A stretch of 64,000 nt of DNA, taken from NCBI RefSeq assembly GCF_030409755.1, contig NZ_JAUFQE010000002.1, forward strand, positions 1,674,001 to 1,738,000, given 5' to 3'. Both the position numbers and the translations under genes were made by a program. Of this stretch, positions 8,233 to 18,111 are shown one piece after another (within the stretch, counting starts at the first letter, position 1; each line of letters opens with the position of its first letter). The notes beneath the pieces are model-generated. The model saw only the letters and a list, made by a program, of their open reading frames with translations, searched no databases and was not told the origin of the DNA. This stretch comes from Vibrio lentus. GTDB lineage: Bacteria > Pseudomonadota > Gammaproteobacteria > Enterobacterales > Vibrionaceae.

Positions 8233-10671
8233 ATGACGAATAAGAAAGAATCTGGGGTAATGAATCTTACTCGAAGAGGGTTCATGAAAGCTTCTTCTGC
8301 GGTAGGTAGCGCAGCAGCTCTCGCGGGCGGCATCGCTTTACCTTTCAAATCCAGACCCGTAGCGGCTGCGGTTGCTGAAAGTGTGGATGAGAAAATCGTA
8401 TGGAGTGCATGTACGGTAAACTGTGGCTCTCGCTGCCCATTACGTATGCATGTGCAAAACGGTGAAATCAAATACGTAGAAACCGACAACACAGGTACTG
8501 ACGAATACGGTCATCACCAAGTTCGTGCTTGTCTACGTGGACGCTCTATGCGCCGCCGTGTTTACAACCCAGATCGCCTGAAATACCCAATGAAACGTGT
8601 TGGTAAACGTGGTGAAGGTAAATTCAAACGTATTAGCTGGGAAGAAGCTTACGATGAAGTTGCTGGCACCATGCAACGCCTTATCAAAGACTACGGTAAC
8701 GACACCATCTACCTAAACTACGGTACAGGTACGCTAGGTGGCACTGTCACAAAATCTTGGCCACCAGCACAAACGCTGATTGCTCGTCTAATGAACCTAA
8801 GTGGTGGTTACCTGAACCATTACGGTGACTACTCAACAGCGCAAATCGCGAAAGGTTTGAGCTACACCTACGGTGGTTGGGCAGATAACAACTCTTTCTC
8901 TGATTTAGAGAACACTAAGCTTAACATCCAATTTGGTAACAACCCTGCAGAGACGCGTATGTCTGGCGGCGGTCTGATCCACCACTACGTAGAAAGCAAA
9001 AACAAATCGAACGCAAGAACGATCATCATCGACCCTCGCTACACCGATACTGCTGGCGGCCGCGAAGATCAATGGATCCCAATTCGCCCATCTACCGATG
9101 CTGCATTGGTTGCTGGCCTTGCACACGTGATGATCACTGAAGACCTTGTCGACCAACCTTTCCTAGACAAATACTGTGTCGGATACGACGAGAAGACGCT
9201 TCCTGCATCAGCACCAAAGAACAGTGACTACAAATCTTACATCCTAGGTTTAGGTGAAGACGGTGTAGAGAAGACGCCAGAGTGGGCTTCTAAGATCACA
9301 GGTATTCCAGTTGATACTATCGTCAAGCTTGGCCGTGAGATGGGCACTGCAAAACCGTGTGCAATCCATCAAGGTTGGGGCTTACAACGCACTGCAAACG
9401 GTGAGCTAGCTTGTCGTGCAATCGCAATGCTGTCTCTACTAACCGGTTCTGTTGGTGTATCAGGTGGTTCTACTGGTGCTCGTGAAAGTGACATCAATAT
9501 TCCATTTGTTCGCTTCCCGACTGTGCCAAACCCAGTTGAAACTTCTATCTCGATGTTCATGTGGACAGACGCGATTTACCGTCACCATGAAATGACCGAC
9601 ATCACTGATGGCGTTCGTGGTGCAGACCGCCTTAAGAACCCTATCAAGATGATCTGGAACTATGCAGGTAACTGTATTATCAACCAGCACTCAGACATCA
9701 ACAAAACACACGAAATTCTTCAAGACGATACCGCGTGTGAAATGATTGTTGTGGTCGATAACCATATGACATCTTCTGCGAAATACGCCGATATCATCCT
9801 GCCTGACTTAACAACGTCAGAGCAAGACGACTGGTGTATGGATGGTAAAGCAGCAAACATGCCTTACTTCATCTTCGCGCAGAAAGCGATCGAGCCTCAG
9901 TTCGAAGCCAAATCTATCTACGAGATGTGTTCTCAACTGGCGAAACGCATGGGTGTAGAAAAAGAATTCACAGAAGGCCGTACTCAAGAGCAATGGATTG
10001 AGCACCTTTACGCGGAAACTCGTAAGAACGATCCAACACTACCAACCTTCGAAGAGATGAAAGAGCTGGGTATCTACAAGCGTAGCTACGACCACCACTA
10101 CATCGCTTACGAAGATTTCCGTAAAGATCCTGAAGCGAACCCATTGACAACACCAAGTGGCAAGATCGAGATCTACTCAGAGCAACTGGCTGATATCGCG
10201 AAGACTTGGAAATTGAAAGAAGACGAAGTGATTCACCCTCTTCCGATTTACGCCGATTCTTTTGAAGGCCACAACGACCCATTAGCAGAGAAGTACCCAC
10301 TTCAGCTAACGGGTTTCCACTACAAGGCTCGTACTCACTCGACTTACGGCAACGTTGCAGAAATCAAAGCAGCAGCACCACAAGAGTTGTGGATCAACCC
10401 TATTGATGCTCAAGAGCGCGGTATTAAAAATGGCGACATGGTGAGTATTTTCAACGACCGTGGCGAAGTTCATATTCCAGCGAAAGTGACACCTAGGATT
10501 CTTCCTCGAGTTGTCGCGCTAGGCGAAGGTGCATGGTACGCACCAGATGGTCAGAAGATCGACCATGCAGGCTCTATCAACGTGCTGACCACTCAGCGCC
10601 CGAGCCCACTTGCTAAGGGCAACCCTCAGCATACAAACCTAGTTCAAATCAAAGCGCTAACGAAAGCATAA
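8233..10671 (+). CDS. dmsA: Dimethyl sulfoxide reductase catalytic subunit A
   Basis: DmsA is the molybdopterin-guanine-dinucleotide subunit of DMSO/TMAO reductase, an anaerobic terminal oxidase. The 812-residue product closely follows E. coli DmsA over its whole length. A twin-arginine signal, LTRRGFMKA, is at residues 12-20. The FS0 [4Fe-4S] ligands are in SACTVNCGSRCP plus the cysteine in VRACLRGR. The molybdenum-ligand serine is in NHYGDYSTAQ. I took ATG 8233 (MTNKKESG); ATG 8260 (MNLTRRGF), which follows a GGGG tract, is also possible. First gene of dmsABC, with the FNR box upstream. Confidence 0.95.
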   Translation: MTNKKESGVMNLTRRGFMKASSAVGSAAALAGGIALPFKSRPVAAAVAESVDEKIVWSACTVNCGSRCPLRMHVQNGEIKYVETDNTGTDEYGHHQVRACLRGRSMRRRVYNPDRLKYPMKRVGKRGEGKFKRISWEEAYDEVAGTMQRLIKDYGNDTIYLNYGTGTLGGTVTKSWPPAQTLIARLMNLSGGYLNHYGDYSTAQIAKGLSYTYGGWADNNSFSDLENTKLNIQFGNNPAETRMSGGGLIHHYVESKNKSNARTIIIDPRYTDTAGGREDQWIPIRPSTDAALVAGLAHVMITEDLVDQPFLDKYCVGYDEKTLPASAPKNSDYKSYILGLGEDGVEKTPEWASKITGIPVDTIVKLGREMGTAKPCAIHQGWGLQRTANGELACRAIAMLSLLTGSVGVSGGSTGARESDINIPFVRFPTVPNPVETSISMFMWTDAIYRHHEMTDITDGVRGADRLKNPIKMIWNYAGNCIINQHSDINKTHEILQDDTACEMIVVVDNHMTSSAKYADIILPDLTTSEQDDWCMDGKAANMPYFIFAQKAIEPQFEAKSIYEMCSQLAKRMGVEKEFTEGRTQEQWIEHLYAETRKNDPTLPTFEEMKELGIYKRSYDHHYIAYEDFRKDPEANPLTTPSGKIEIYSEQLADIAKTWKLKEDEVIHPLPIYADSFEGHNDPLAEKYPLQLTGFHYKARTHSTYGNVAEIKAAAPQELWINPIDAQERGIKNGDMVSIFNDRGEVHIPAKVTPRILPRVVALGEGAWYAPDGQKIDHAGSINVLTTQRPSPLAKGNPQHTNLVQIKALTKA

Positions 10672-10682
10672 GGTAGGTTGGA

Positions 10683-11303
10683 ATGAAACAATACGGCTTT
10701 TACATTGATTCAAGTAAATGCACGGGTTGTAAAACCTGTCAGCTTGCTTGTAAAGATTATAACGATCTAGACATCAAAACGAACTACCGTCGCGTATACG
10801 AATACGCCGGTGGTGGCTTCACTCAAGATGGCGATACCTGGGTTCAGAAAGATGTCTTTTCTTACTACCTATCAATCGCTTGTAACCACTGTACTAACCC
10901 TGCGTGTGTGAAAGTATGTCCTTCGGGCGCGATGCACAAACGTGATGAAGACGGTTTGGTTGTGGTTGATGAGAGCGTATGTATTGGTTGTCAACACTGT
11001 AGCAATGCGTGTCCTTACGGCGCACCGCAATACAATGCGAAGAAAGGTCACATGACCAAATGCGATGGTTGTTACCAACGTGTTTCTGAAGGCAAGCAAC
11101 CTATCTGTGTTGAGTCTTGCCCACTTCGTGCATTGGAGTTTGGTGAAATCAACACACTTCGCGAGAAGTACGGTTCTGGTGCAGATGTAGCGCCACTGCC
11201 ATCTTCAAGTGAAACGCTACCAAACATCGTGATTAAACTGAACAAAAACGCGAAGCCTACTGGCGATACCAGTGGTCACCTAGCAAACCCGAAGGAGGTG
11301 TAA
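10683..11303 (+). CDS. dmsB: DMSO reductase iron-sulfur subunit B
   Basis: DmsB carries four [4Fe-4S] clusters that pass electrons from the membrane subunit DmsC to DmsA. The 206-residue product is collinear with E. coli DmsB. Cysteine groups in order are CTGCKTCQLAC, CNHCTNPACVKVCP, CIGCQHCSNACP and CDGC followed by CVESCP. The C-terminus LANPKEV is the same as in E. coli. It begins 11 bases after dmsA and ends one base before dmsC, which is consistent with one operon. It has no signal peptide and is carried across the membrane with DmsA. Confidence 0.95.
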   Translation: MKQYGFYIDSSKCTGCKTCQLACKDYNDLDIKTNYRRVYEYAGGGFTQDGDTWVQKDVFSYYLSIACNHCTNPACVKVCPSGAMHKRDEDGLVVVDESVCIGCQHCSNACPYGAPQYNAKKGHMTKCDGCYQRVSEGKQPICVESCPLRALEFGEINTLREKYGSGADVAPLPSSSETLPNIVIKLNKNAKPTGDTSGHLANPKEV

Positions 11304-11304
11304 G

Positions 11305-12150
11305 ATGATTTTTCATGAGTGGTCTTTAATCTTCTTTACGGTGCTGGCGCAAACTGCGGTTGGTGGTTACTTACTGATTGGCGCACGTGCACTGGTACTT
11401 AATCATGACGAAGATAAGCTGAACAGCTACAAGGTTCCAATGTTCATTCTGTGGGCATTAATGGGTCTTGGTTTTATGTTCTCGACAACGCACTTGGGTT
11501 CTCCATTGCGCGCATTTAACGCTTTTAACCAACTAGGCTCAGCTTGGTTGTCTAACGAAGTATTCTTCGGTGCGGCATTTTTCGCTCTGGGTGGTCTGCA
11601 ATGGTTACTGTCGGTCGTTAAGAAAGGCGGCATCGCTATCCAGAAAGCAATGATGGTTGGCGCGATGGTGCTGGGTGTTATCTTCATGTACGCGATGATC
11701 AGCGTATACATGATCAACACCGTACCGACTTGGGACAACATCTACACGCCACTGAGCTTCATCATGACCATGGTTGTGGGTGGCTTGCTGCTGTCTCAGT
11801 TCGTGATTGTATTCGCCAACGACAGTCGCTTTACGGTTGACCGCAACATCACGATGCTGGCTGTTATTGCCGTTGCTATTAGCTTGATTGTGACAGTAGG
11901 AAAACTGAACCTAATCGGTGACATCCAAACTTCAGTAGCTAAAGCGTCTGAGTTGGTTGACGGTTTAGGTAGCTATGTGATTCTTCAAGTGGCATTACTG
12001 ATGGCAAGCTTGCTAGTTTGGATTCTACCTATGCTGAACAAAGCAAAAGTGAACCCAGTAAACCTTGGCTTAGCATTGGTACTGTTCTTAGCTTCAGAAC
12101 TCATTGGCCGTGGTTTGTTCTACAGCCTACATATGACAAGCGGTTTGTAA
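11305..12150 (+). CDS. dmsC: DMSO reductase membrane anchor subunit C
   Basis: DmsC anchors DmsAB to the membrane and oxidises menaquinol. The 281-residue protein (E. coli 287) is strongly hydrophobic with about eight membrane segments. It opens with FHEWSLIFFTVLAQTAVGGYL-type sequence and contains STTHLGSPLRAFNAF, a conserved family region with a quinol-site histidine. It begins one base after the dmsB stop, behind the GGAGGTG at the end of dmsB, which gives an excellent ribosome site. It closes the operon before the terminator at 12193. Confidence 0.92.
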   Translation: MIFHEWSLIFFTVLAQTAVGGYLLIGARALVLNHDEDKLNSYKVPMFILWALMGLGFMFSTTHLGSPLRAFNAFNQLGSAWLSNEVFFGAAFFALGGLQWLLSVVKKGGIAIQKAMMVGAMVLGVIFMYAMISVYMINTVPTWDNIYTPLSFIMTMVVGGLLLSQFVIVFANDSRFTVDRNITMLAVIAVAISLIVTVGKLNLIGDIQTSVAKASELVDGLGSYVILQVALLMASLLVWILPMLNKAKVNPVNLGLALVLFLASELIGRGLFYSLHMTSGL

Positions 12151-12192
12151 TCACAGCCCTCTTGTTTAGTTATCTAGAAGGCTAGATAAACT

Positions 12193-12228
12193 AAAGGCCC
12201 AACACCTATTTGGATGTTGGGCCTTTTT
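12193..12228. terminator. Terminator between dmsC and the CinA-like gene
   Basis: AAAGGCCCAACA (12193-12204) pairs with TGTTGGGCCTTT (from 12215), a 12-bp stem followed by a T run on the plus strand. The minus side has a shorter, interrupted T run, so it may also serve the convergent gene. Confidence 0.85.
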
Positions 12229-12281
12229 ATTTGTTCTGATTTAACGTTGGCTCAAGAGGCCTGGTTAACTAAAAGAGCTGC

Positions 12282-13520
12282 TTACTTGATGATAGCTGAA
12301 GGAATAAACATGTCTTTCAATCGCTTAACCGAAGAGTAAGTGCCAAACATAGGTTTGTTGTCTAAGTGTCTTCTCAGCATATCTGCGGCAACGGTTTTGA
12401 TAATGGTGCGCGCATCTTCACGATTGTACTGGCGGTAGAACTCAAGCACTTGGCCCCACTCACCCGCTTCGCTCGATAGTGCAATGCTGAATGTGTTGCC
12501 TTCCAACTTACCCGTCACCAAGGCTAATTCAGTACCGCATTTCTCTCTAGTTGCGCCAGCCAGTGCAAAGGTTGCGGCTAATGGATCGCTCTTTTCGAGT
12601 TCACCCTCTTTTGGTTCTGCCATGACCCAAGAATGCCCAAAACAATCTTCAACCTGCTCATTCGATTGTAACCAAGCCGACAATGCGCCTTTGGTCGACA
12701 CTTCAGACACAGACAAAGTTTTCTTTCTCTCTGCCATGATGTGGCCAATATGGTCAATCATCGGCTCATCAACACTGACGACATTACTCTCTAACAGCTT
12801 GTACACCATTTGCAGCAGCTTAACGCGGGTTTCTAAGCCAGACTTAGGGCCAAACAGTTTAACTTCAATGAAAGGTAAATAAGAGCGATAACCCAACTCA
12901 TAACCTTCAGGCAGTTTCAATTGATCCAACACATCAGAGATACCCGACTCAGATAAGCCAAATGTAAATAGACGACTGCACTCAGAAGCAACCACTTGTG
13001 GATAAGCGCGCGACAAATCAGGAAGAATCTCAAACGTCACCATGCGTTTGAATTCACTCGGAACACCGGGAGTGAAATAGAACGTCGCATCATTGATTTT
13101 CAGCTTGAAGCCACATGCAGTGCCAACTGGGTTATCGACGATCTCTGAACTTGCTGGCAACAAGGCTTGTTTAAGATTGCTGTCAGGCATCGGCATACCA
13201 CGTCCAGAAAACATCTCTTCCATGCGATCTAGCCATTCAGGGAACATGACTAATTTCTGCTCTGACGCTGCTGCAGCGGCAGCCGCACTCATGTCATCCG
13301 TTGTTGGCCCTAAACCGCCATTGACGATAACCACATCATAGTTAAAGCTCAGCATCAGCAGTTCTTCAATGAGAGCATTCATTTGGTCACCCACAGTGGA
13401 ACGTTTGGCGAGAGCAAAGCCGTGTTGGTAAAACTCTCCAGACATCCAAGCTGCGTTTGTGTCTACAATGTCTCCATGAAGAACTTCTTCACCTGTGCTT
13501 AACATTGCGATTTTCGTCAT
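12282..13520 (-). CDS. CinA-like protein (MoCF domain with degenerate amidase domain)
   Basis: The N-terminal half is a MoCF/CinA domain: it opens MTKIAMLSTGEEVLHGDIVDTNA and holds the VVNGGLGPTTDDM-type nucleotide-binding loop. Full CinA proteins pair this ADP-ribose pyrophosphatase-like domain with a PncC nicotinamide-mononucleotide amidase. Here the expected ESCTGG serine motif reads EVSTKG (around 12690-12706), so the amidase is probably inactive, as in E. coli YfaY, which it most resembles. The product is 412 residues. I chose ATG 13520, preceded by AAGGGATAG, over the upstream ATG codons. The physiological role is unknown. Confidence 0.82.
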   Translation of the reverse strand: MTKIAMLSTGEEVLHGDIVDTNAAWMSGEFYQHGFALAKRSTVGDQMNALIEELLMLSFNYDVVIVNGGLGPTTDDMSAAAAAAASEQKLVMFPEWLDRMEEMFSGRGMPMPDSNLKQALLPASSEIVDNPVGTACGFKLKINDATFYFTPGVPSEFKRMVTFEILPDLSRAYPQVVASECSRLFTFGLSESGISDVLDQLKLPEGYELGYRSYLPFIEVKLFGPKSGLETRVKLLQMVYKLLESNVVSVDEPMIDHIGHIMAERKKTLSVSEVSTKGALSAWLQSNEQVEDCFGHSWVMAEPKEGELEKSDPLAATFALAGATREKCGTELALVTGKLEGNTFSIALSSEAGEWGQVLEFYRQYNREDARTIIKTVAADMLRRHLDNKPMFGTYSSVKRLKDMFIPSAIIK

Positions 13521-13729
13521 ATTTCTATCCCTTGTGGTCATAAAAAGACACTGCATTATTCATAAACTGGTCTATGGTTGAATTTGAGACATTCCAGCTT
13601 TTCACAAATATTATTAATGTTAAATCTAAGGTTTTCTTAGGAAAAGCGACAAATTATTAGTTCCCTAAATCAGGCATTTAATAGATAATTGTGACTCTGA
13701 TCAATTCTTAACTTCTCATGGAGACCCTT

Positions 13730-14638
13730 GTGGCCAAATCACCGTTACTAGCGAAGGTTACTGCTGCATTTTCAATGCTAATGTCAGTTAACTCGGTTGC
13801 AAGCCAATACGACTTCGACCAGCCAATCAACCTTTCTTATTCGGATGAATGTGCTCAAGACTACTGTGTTAATGATAGCTTGTACACCTACAAGCCAAGT
13901 GCCAATTACGCACTGAGCGAATCAAGTGATGAATACGACTTCTCAATCCAACAACCAAAACATATGTTGGTGAGTCAAGAGAAGGATTGGGATTATCTAA
14001 TGGGTCAAACCTACACTATTCTTGGTTTAAGTGTCGCGACAGTGGGTCTAATGACTCTGCTACCTGAAAGTATCACTAAGTGGGATGATGACCAACGTGA
14101 TATCAGCTCATTAGGTAAAAAGTGGAAAGATAACGTGTCTGAAGGCCCAGTATGGGACCGCGATGAACACTTCCTAAACTACGTGATGCACCCATATTTT
14201 GGTGGTGTTTACTACACCGCAGCTCGACACGCAGGTTACGATGAGTTTGAGTCTTTCTTATACTCTTGGACCATGTCGACGTTCTTCTGGGAATACGGTG
14301 TAGAAGCATTCGCTGAAGTACCTTCTTGGCAAGATCTGTTCATCACACCATTCTTTGGTGCGGTTGTCGGTGAATTGATGCTAGAAGCTGAGCAAGACAT
14401 TGTGGCTTCAGGTGGCGAAGTGATGGGCTCTCAAACCATGGGCGATGTTTCTCTATTCTTCCTAAACCCTGTTGGCCATATCCACTACTGGGTAAGTGAC
14501 GCTTGGGGTGGTGATGCAGAAGTTAACCTGAACACCAACCCTTGGTGGGATAACCAAGATGCAGCAAGGTTCGCATACGATGCAGGTGCACCTTATGACT
14601 CTCAGTTTGTTGGTATGAACTTTAAAGTTACGTTCTAA
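13730..14638 (+). CDS. DUF3943 family envelope protein
   Basis: The product (302 residues) has an N-terminal signal sequence ending near VNSVASQYDF, so it should be exported. The central part carries the pattern I associate with DUF3943: DEHFLNYVMHPYFGG, then YYTAARHAG and a long aromatic stretch ending FFGAVVGE. One hydrophobic segment (ILGLSVATVGLMTLLP) lies near residue 100. I prefer GTG 13730 because GGAGA sits 5 bases before it; ATG 13718 in the same frame has no ribosome site. It is transcribed alone and followed by a terminator. Function is unknown; outer-membrane or lipid-related roles are only guesses. Confidence 0.75.
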   Translation: MAKSPLLAKVTAAFSMLMSVNSVASQYDFDQPINLSYSDECAQDYCVNDSLYTYKPSANYALSESSDEYDFSIQQPKHMLVSQEKDWDYLMGQTYTILGLSVATVGLMTLLPESITKWDDDQRDISSLGKKWKDNVSEGPVWDRDEHFLNYVMHPYFGGVYYTAARHAGYDEFESFLYSWTMSTFFWEYGVEAFAEVPSWQDLFITPFFGAVVGELMLEAEQDIVASGGEVMGSQTMGDVSLFFLNPVGHIHYWVSDAWGGDAEVNLNTNPWWDNQDAARFAYDAGAPYDSQFVGMNFKVTF

Positions 14639-14699
14639 AATAGCTTTCAGTCTCTGAACTCTAAGTTACTGCATTCCCAGTAACAACGACGACTCTTCT

Positions 14700-14728
14700 A
14701 AAAAGCGGCTCTCTAGCCGCTTTTTTTG
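14700..14728 (+). terminator. Terminator after the DUF3943 gene
   Basis: AAAGCGGCT and AGCCGCTTT form a 9-bp stem around CTCT, followed by seven T residues, a classic intrinsic terminator. Confidence 0.9.
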
Positions 14729-14891
14729 TGCCCTACTCTCCATTCTCTTTTTTTGCATCACAGCTTAGTTTCAAAAATTGACGCAGGTCAAACATTGTTC
14801 GATGTAAACTTCTACACTGAAATTAAAGAACTTTATCGCGTGATATCAAACATTTAATTAGCAACGATTAATTGAGACTTTGGGGGCTGAT

Positions 14892-15404
14892 ATGAACAGT
14901 ACATTTATCGTAAACTTTATCGGAAAAGCATCACCAGCAACAATCAAGCAACTTGCTGCGGTTACTCACGAAAACGACGGGAAATGGCTCATTAGTAAAG
15001 TTAACTTTATTGAAGACCAAGTCGCAGGCGTACTCAAGGTTCAACTTCCAGCCATCAACGAATCGATTGTGAAAGAAGCTTTCAGCGCCAATGCTGATCT
15101 TATCGTGCAGTTTGTTGATTCAGACCATACTCACAACGCACAAGATACGATCCATCACCTACGACTCGACTCTAACGACCGAGCTGGCATAGTGAATGAA
15201 GTAACACACGTGTTAGACAGACAAGGCATCAGCATTCTAGATATGGATTGTCACCGCGTGTTTATCGCCGGAGGCGGTGGTGTTAGCTCTAGTTTATTTA
15301 CTTCCAAGATTGCCGTTAAGCTACCAATCGAAGTTTTGATTGATGATGTAGTCAACGAATTGGAAACGCTTAGCGAAGATACTCGCGTGATTATTGAAAG
15401 CTAA
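14892..15404 (+). CDS. ACT-domain protein, GcvR-like regulator
   Basis: This 170-residue protein has two ACT-like halves. The second is clear: LRLDSNDRAGIVNEVTHVLD at about residues 93-112, followed by GISILDMD. That layout resembles GcvR, the co-repressor that binds glycine and holds back the gcv activator GcvA. The first half (FIVNFIGKASPATIKQLA) is more diverged and lacks the glycine-rich turn. I chose ATG 14892, preceded by GGGG at six bases, over ATG 14880. It is monocistronic with a shared terminator downstream. The ACT family is well supported; the GcvR function is not proven. Confidence 0.72.
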   Translation: MNSTFIVNFIGKASPATIKQLAAVTHENDGKWLISKVNFIEDQVAGVLKVQLPAINESIVKEAFSANADLIVQFVDSDHTHNAQDTIHHLRLDSNDRAGIVNEVTHVLDRQGISILDMDCHRVFIAGGGGVSSSLFTSKIAVKLPIEVLIDDVVNELETLSEDTRVIIES

Positions 15405-15455
15405 CTGGTAATTGTTGTAGCTAATGATTGTAGCTAATGGCTATACCAAAAAATA

Positions 15456-15486
15456 AAAAAGAGCAGCTCATCGGCTGCTCTTTTTA
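15456..15486. terminator. Bidirectional terminator between the ACT gene and nspC
   Basis: GAGCAGC and GCTGCTC pair around TCATCG, flanked by A and T tracts on both sides. It terminates the convergent ACT-domain and nspC transcripts. Confidence 0.88.
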
Positions 15487-15507
15487 TTGTTCTGAAGTAA
15501 GATTTCG

Positions 15508-16641
15508 CTACTTAACCGACCATTGCGACAATGAGCGTTTGAAGTCTTCATAGCCGAATTCATTTAGCTTCTGAACTTCGCCACTGCTACGTTCGCAGTA
15601 GATTGATGGCATTTTTAGGCCATTGAACCAGTTTAGTTTCACCATGGTGTAACCCGCACTGTCTAACAGATGCAGTCTTTGACCAATTTTCAGTGGCTCT
15701 TCAAAGCTTGCTTCACAGAACTGATCGCCTGCAAGGCATGAACATGAACCAATCACGTAGTCATGATTGCCGTTTTCAGACGCTTCGAATACCGACGCTG
15801 GTTCATTGTAGATAAGCGTATCAAGGCGATGAGCTTCGGTTGCTGAATCCACAATTGCAGTTTTCTTTACGTTCTCAACAATATCAACCACAGTCACAAC
15901 TAAGTCAGTCGTCTTAGTGATGATGGCTTCACCCGGCTCTAGGTACATCTGCACGCCGTGTTTTTCAGAGAAGGCTTTTAGCGCAAGACCCAGTCTCTCG
16001 ATGTCATAACCCGGCCATGTGAAGAACACACCTCCGCCCATGCTCACCCAGTCCAACTTATCTAAGTGCTCACCAAACTGCTCTGAGATTGAATCAAGCA
16101 AACCGATAAATGCATCGACGTCTTTGTTCTCACAGTTCATGTGGAACATCACACCATTAATCTCATCGAAGATCTCTGGTTTAATGTGATCTGCTTGCAC
16201 ACCCAAACGCGAGAATTGACGCGCTGGGTTAGCCAAGTCTTGTCCTGCGTAGCTCACGCCCGGATTTAAACGTAAACCCAATGAAGCTTTACCTTCAACA
16301 ATATGACGGTAAGCAGCAAGTTGGCTTTGAGAGTTGAAGATCATCTTATCGCAGATATCCGCAACTTCTCTCACGTCATCTTCGCTGTAACCGACACTGT
16401 AAGCGTGCGTCTCACCACCAAAGGTTTCGTGGCCAAGCTTGACTTCGTATGGGCCAGAGCTTGTCGTGCCATCGAGGTAAGGCTTGATGATGTCAAACAC
16501 ACCCCATGTCGAGAAGCACTTCAGTGCCAACACCAACTTCACACCTGAAATCTCTTTCAGCTGCTTAGCTATCTCTAAATTCGCAATCAACTTGTCTTCG
16601 TTGATCATGAAATAAGGCGTTTTTAGTTCGTTGTTTTGCAT
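15508..16641 (-). CDS. nspC: Carboxynorspermidine decarboxylase
   Basis: NspC removes the carboxyl group of carboxynorspermidine to give norspermidine, the last step of the Vibrio norspermidine route. The fold is the alanine-racemase-like group III decarboxylase. The PLP lysine is in LALKCFS at residue 41. The glycine-rich phosphate-binding region is [15 protein letters not shown], and the catalytic cysteine region is [14 protein letters not shown] chose ATG 16641 ([11 protein letters not shown]), giving 377 residues; a longer frame to 16692 adds unmatched sequence. It is last in the leftward norspermidine operon. In V. cholerae this gene affects biofilm formation. Confidence 0.95.
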   Translation of the reverse strand: MQNNELKTPYFMINEDKLIANLEIAKQLKEISGVKLVLALKCFSTWGVFDIIKPYLDGTTSSGPYEVKLGHETFGGETHAYSVGYSEDDVREVADICDKMIFNSQSQLAAYRHIVEGKASLGLRLNPGVSYAGQDLANPARQFSRLGVQADHIKPEIFDEINGVMFHMNCENKDVDAFIGLLDSISEQFGEHLDKLDWVSMGGGVFFTWPGYDIERLGLALKAFSEKHGVQMYLEPGEAIITKTTDLVVTVVDIVENVKKTAIVDSATEAHRLDTLIYNEPASVFEASENGNHDYVIGSCSCLAGDQFCEASFEEPLKIGQRLHLLDSAGYTMVKLNWFNGLKMPSIYCERSSGEVQKLNEFGYEDFKRSLSQWSVK

Positions 16642-16852
16642 GTTAATACCTTGCGGCCCTCGAGTTCCCGAAGGCACATGATAATCGAACAAAGCCGACG
16701 CAACAGCATCGGCTTGTAATTATACGTTCTCGTCAATCATATGACTTTGAATGGAATTCGCAGAGCTTTGACCTTGTCGCTAGGACATCGCGCGGAGTTT
16801 ACGAACGTAAATGAGCACGATGGACAACGCGACGAGGGCAAAGAGCCAGAAA

Positions 16853-18103
16853 TTACTTCAAAGTGTGGATCAGAGGTAAACCGACTGTCGGCTCTAGCTC
16901 TTGAACATGCCAGTCTAGACCGATTTCAGGCATCGTTGCTAGGAACGGGTCTGGGTTTAGCTGTTCCATGTTGAACACGCCTTTATCAGCCCATTCGCCA
17001 CGGAAGAACTGAAGTGCAGCAGTAATCGCAGGAACACCCGTAGTGTAAGAAATCGCTTGGTGCTCTACGTCTTCGTAAGCCACTTCGTGGTCTGCGTTAT
17101 TGTAGATGAAGACACTGCGCTCTTTACCGTCTTTCTTACCTTGAACCCACGTACCGATACACGTTAAACCTGTGTAACCCGGAGCTAGAGATGTTGGATC
17201 TGGTAGTAGTGCTTTAAGAACATGTAGAGGCTGAACCACAGTGCCGTCATGTAGCGTTAGCGGATCTGGGCTAAGAAGACCGATATCACGCATGCAGTTG
17301 AAGTAGTTCAGGTATGCATCACCAAAGCCCATCCAGAATTCGATACGCTTAGCTGGGATGAACTCTTTCATTGAACGCACTTCATCGTGTGCCATTGAGT
17401 AAACTTTGTGAGAACCACAGTTCGGGAATTCAAACTCAAGCATACGAGAGTGACAAGGTACTTGTTTCCACTCTTCATTTTCCCAGTAGAAAGAATCGCC
17501 TTGGATCTCAAGCATGTTGGTTTCTGGGTCAAAGTTTGTCGCAAACTTCTTGCCATGGTCGCCAGCATTCACGTCCATTACGTCAATTGAGTCAATCTCA
17601 TCGAACAAGTGCTTAACCGCGTACGCAGCAAAGATTGATACCACACCTGGATCGAAACCCGCGCCAAGAATACCTGTGATGCCCGCTTCTGCGAACTTCT
17701 CACGGTAGCCCCACTGCCAATCATAAGCTTGTGGTACTTGTTGGCCTTCAGAACATAGATCAACCGCAACCGATGTATCTAAATAAGATACTTTCGATTG
17801 GTAACACGCTTCCATGATCGCCATGTTTACCCAAGGAGGACCAGCGTTGATCACTAGATCAGGCTTAACTTCTTTAATCAAAGCAACAAGTGCATCAACA
17901 TCGTCAGCGTCTACTGAACGAGCTTCTAGTTTCTTAGTAGAATCTTTAAGGTTGTTTTTGCCCTTGATAGATTCGATGATTTTTTCACACTTCGCGATTG
18001 TGCGAGAAGCGATTGTGATATCACCCAGTACTTCGTTATTTTGTGCTGCTTTGTGTGCAACAACCCAACCAACGCCGCCTGCACCAATTTGTAGAATAGC
18101 CAT
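16853..18103 (-). CDS. Carboxynorspermidine dehydrogenase (saccharopine dehydrogenase family)
   Basis: This 416-residue enzyme condenses diaminopropane with aspartate semialdehyde and reduces the product with NADPH to carboxynorspermidine. The N-terminus MAILQIGAGGVGWVVAHKA is a Rossmann nucleotide-binding loop, and VINAGPPWVN and GAGFDPGVV are typical of the saccharopine dehydrogenase-like family. It begins 8 bases after the stop of the fused aminotransferase/decarboxylase, and nspC follows 211 bases later. That three-gene order is the known Vibrio norspermidine cluster and separates this from true lysine-pathway homologues. Confidence 0.92.
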   Translation of the reverse strand: MAILQIGAGGVGWVVAHKAAQNNEVLGDITIASRTIAKCEKIIESIKGKNNLKDSTKKLEARSVDADDVDALVALIKEVKPDLVINAGPPWVNMAIMEACYQSKVSYLDTSVAVDLCSEGQQVPQAYDWQWGYREKFAEAGITGILGAGFDPGVVSIFAAYAVKHLFDEIDSIDVMDVNAGDHGKKFATNFDPETNMLEIQGDSFYWENEEWKQVPCHSRMLEFEFPNCGSHKVYSMAHDEVRSMKEFIPAKRIEFWMGFGDAYLNYFNCMRDIGLLSPDPLTLHDGTVVQPLHVLKALLPDPTSLAPGYTGLTCIGTWVQGKKDGKERSVFIYNNADHEVAYEDVEHQAISYTTGVPAITAALQFFRGEWADKGVFNMEQLNPDPFLATMPEIGLDWHVQELEPTVGLPLIHTLK

Positions 18104-18111
18104 AGTTTTAA

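Noticed and set aside
16741..16974. 77-codon plus-strand frame upstream of nspC
   Set aside because: It overlaps the dehydrogenase coding sequence on the other strand and has no recognisable features.
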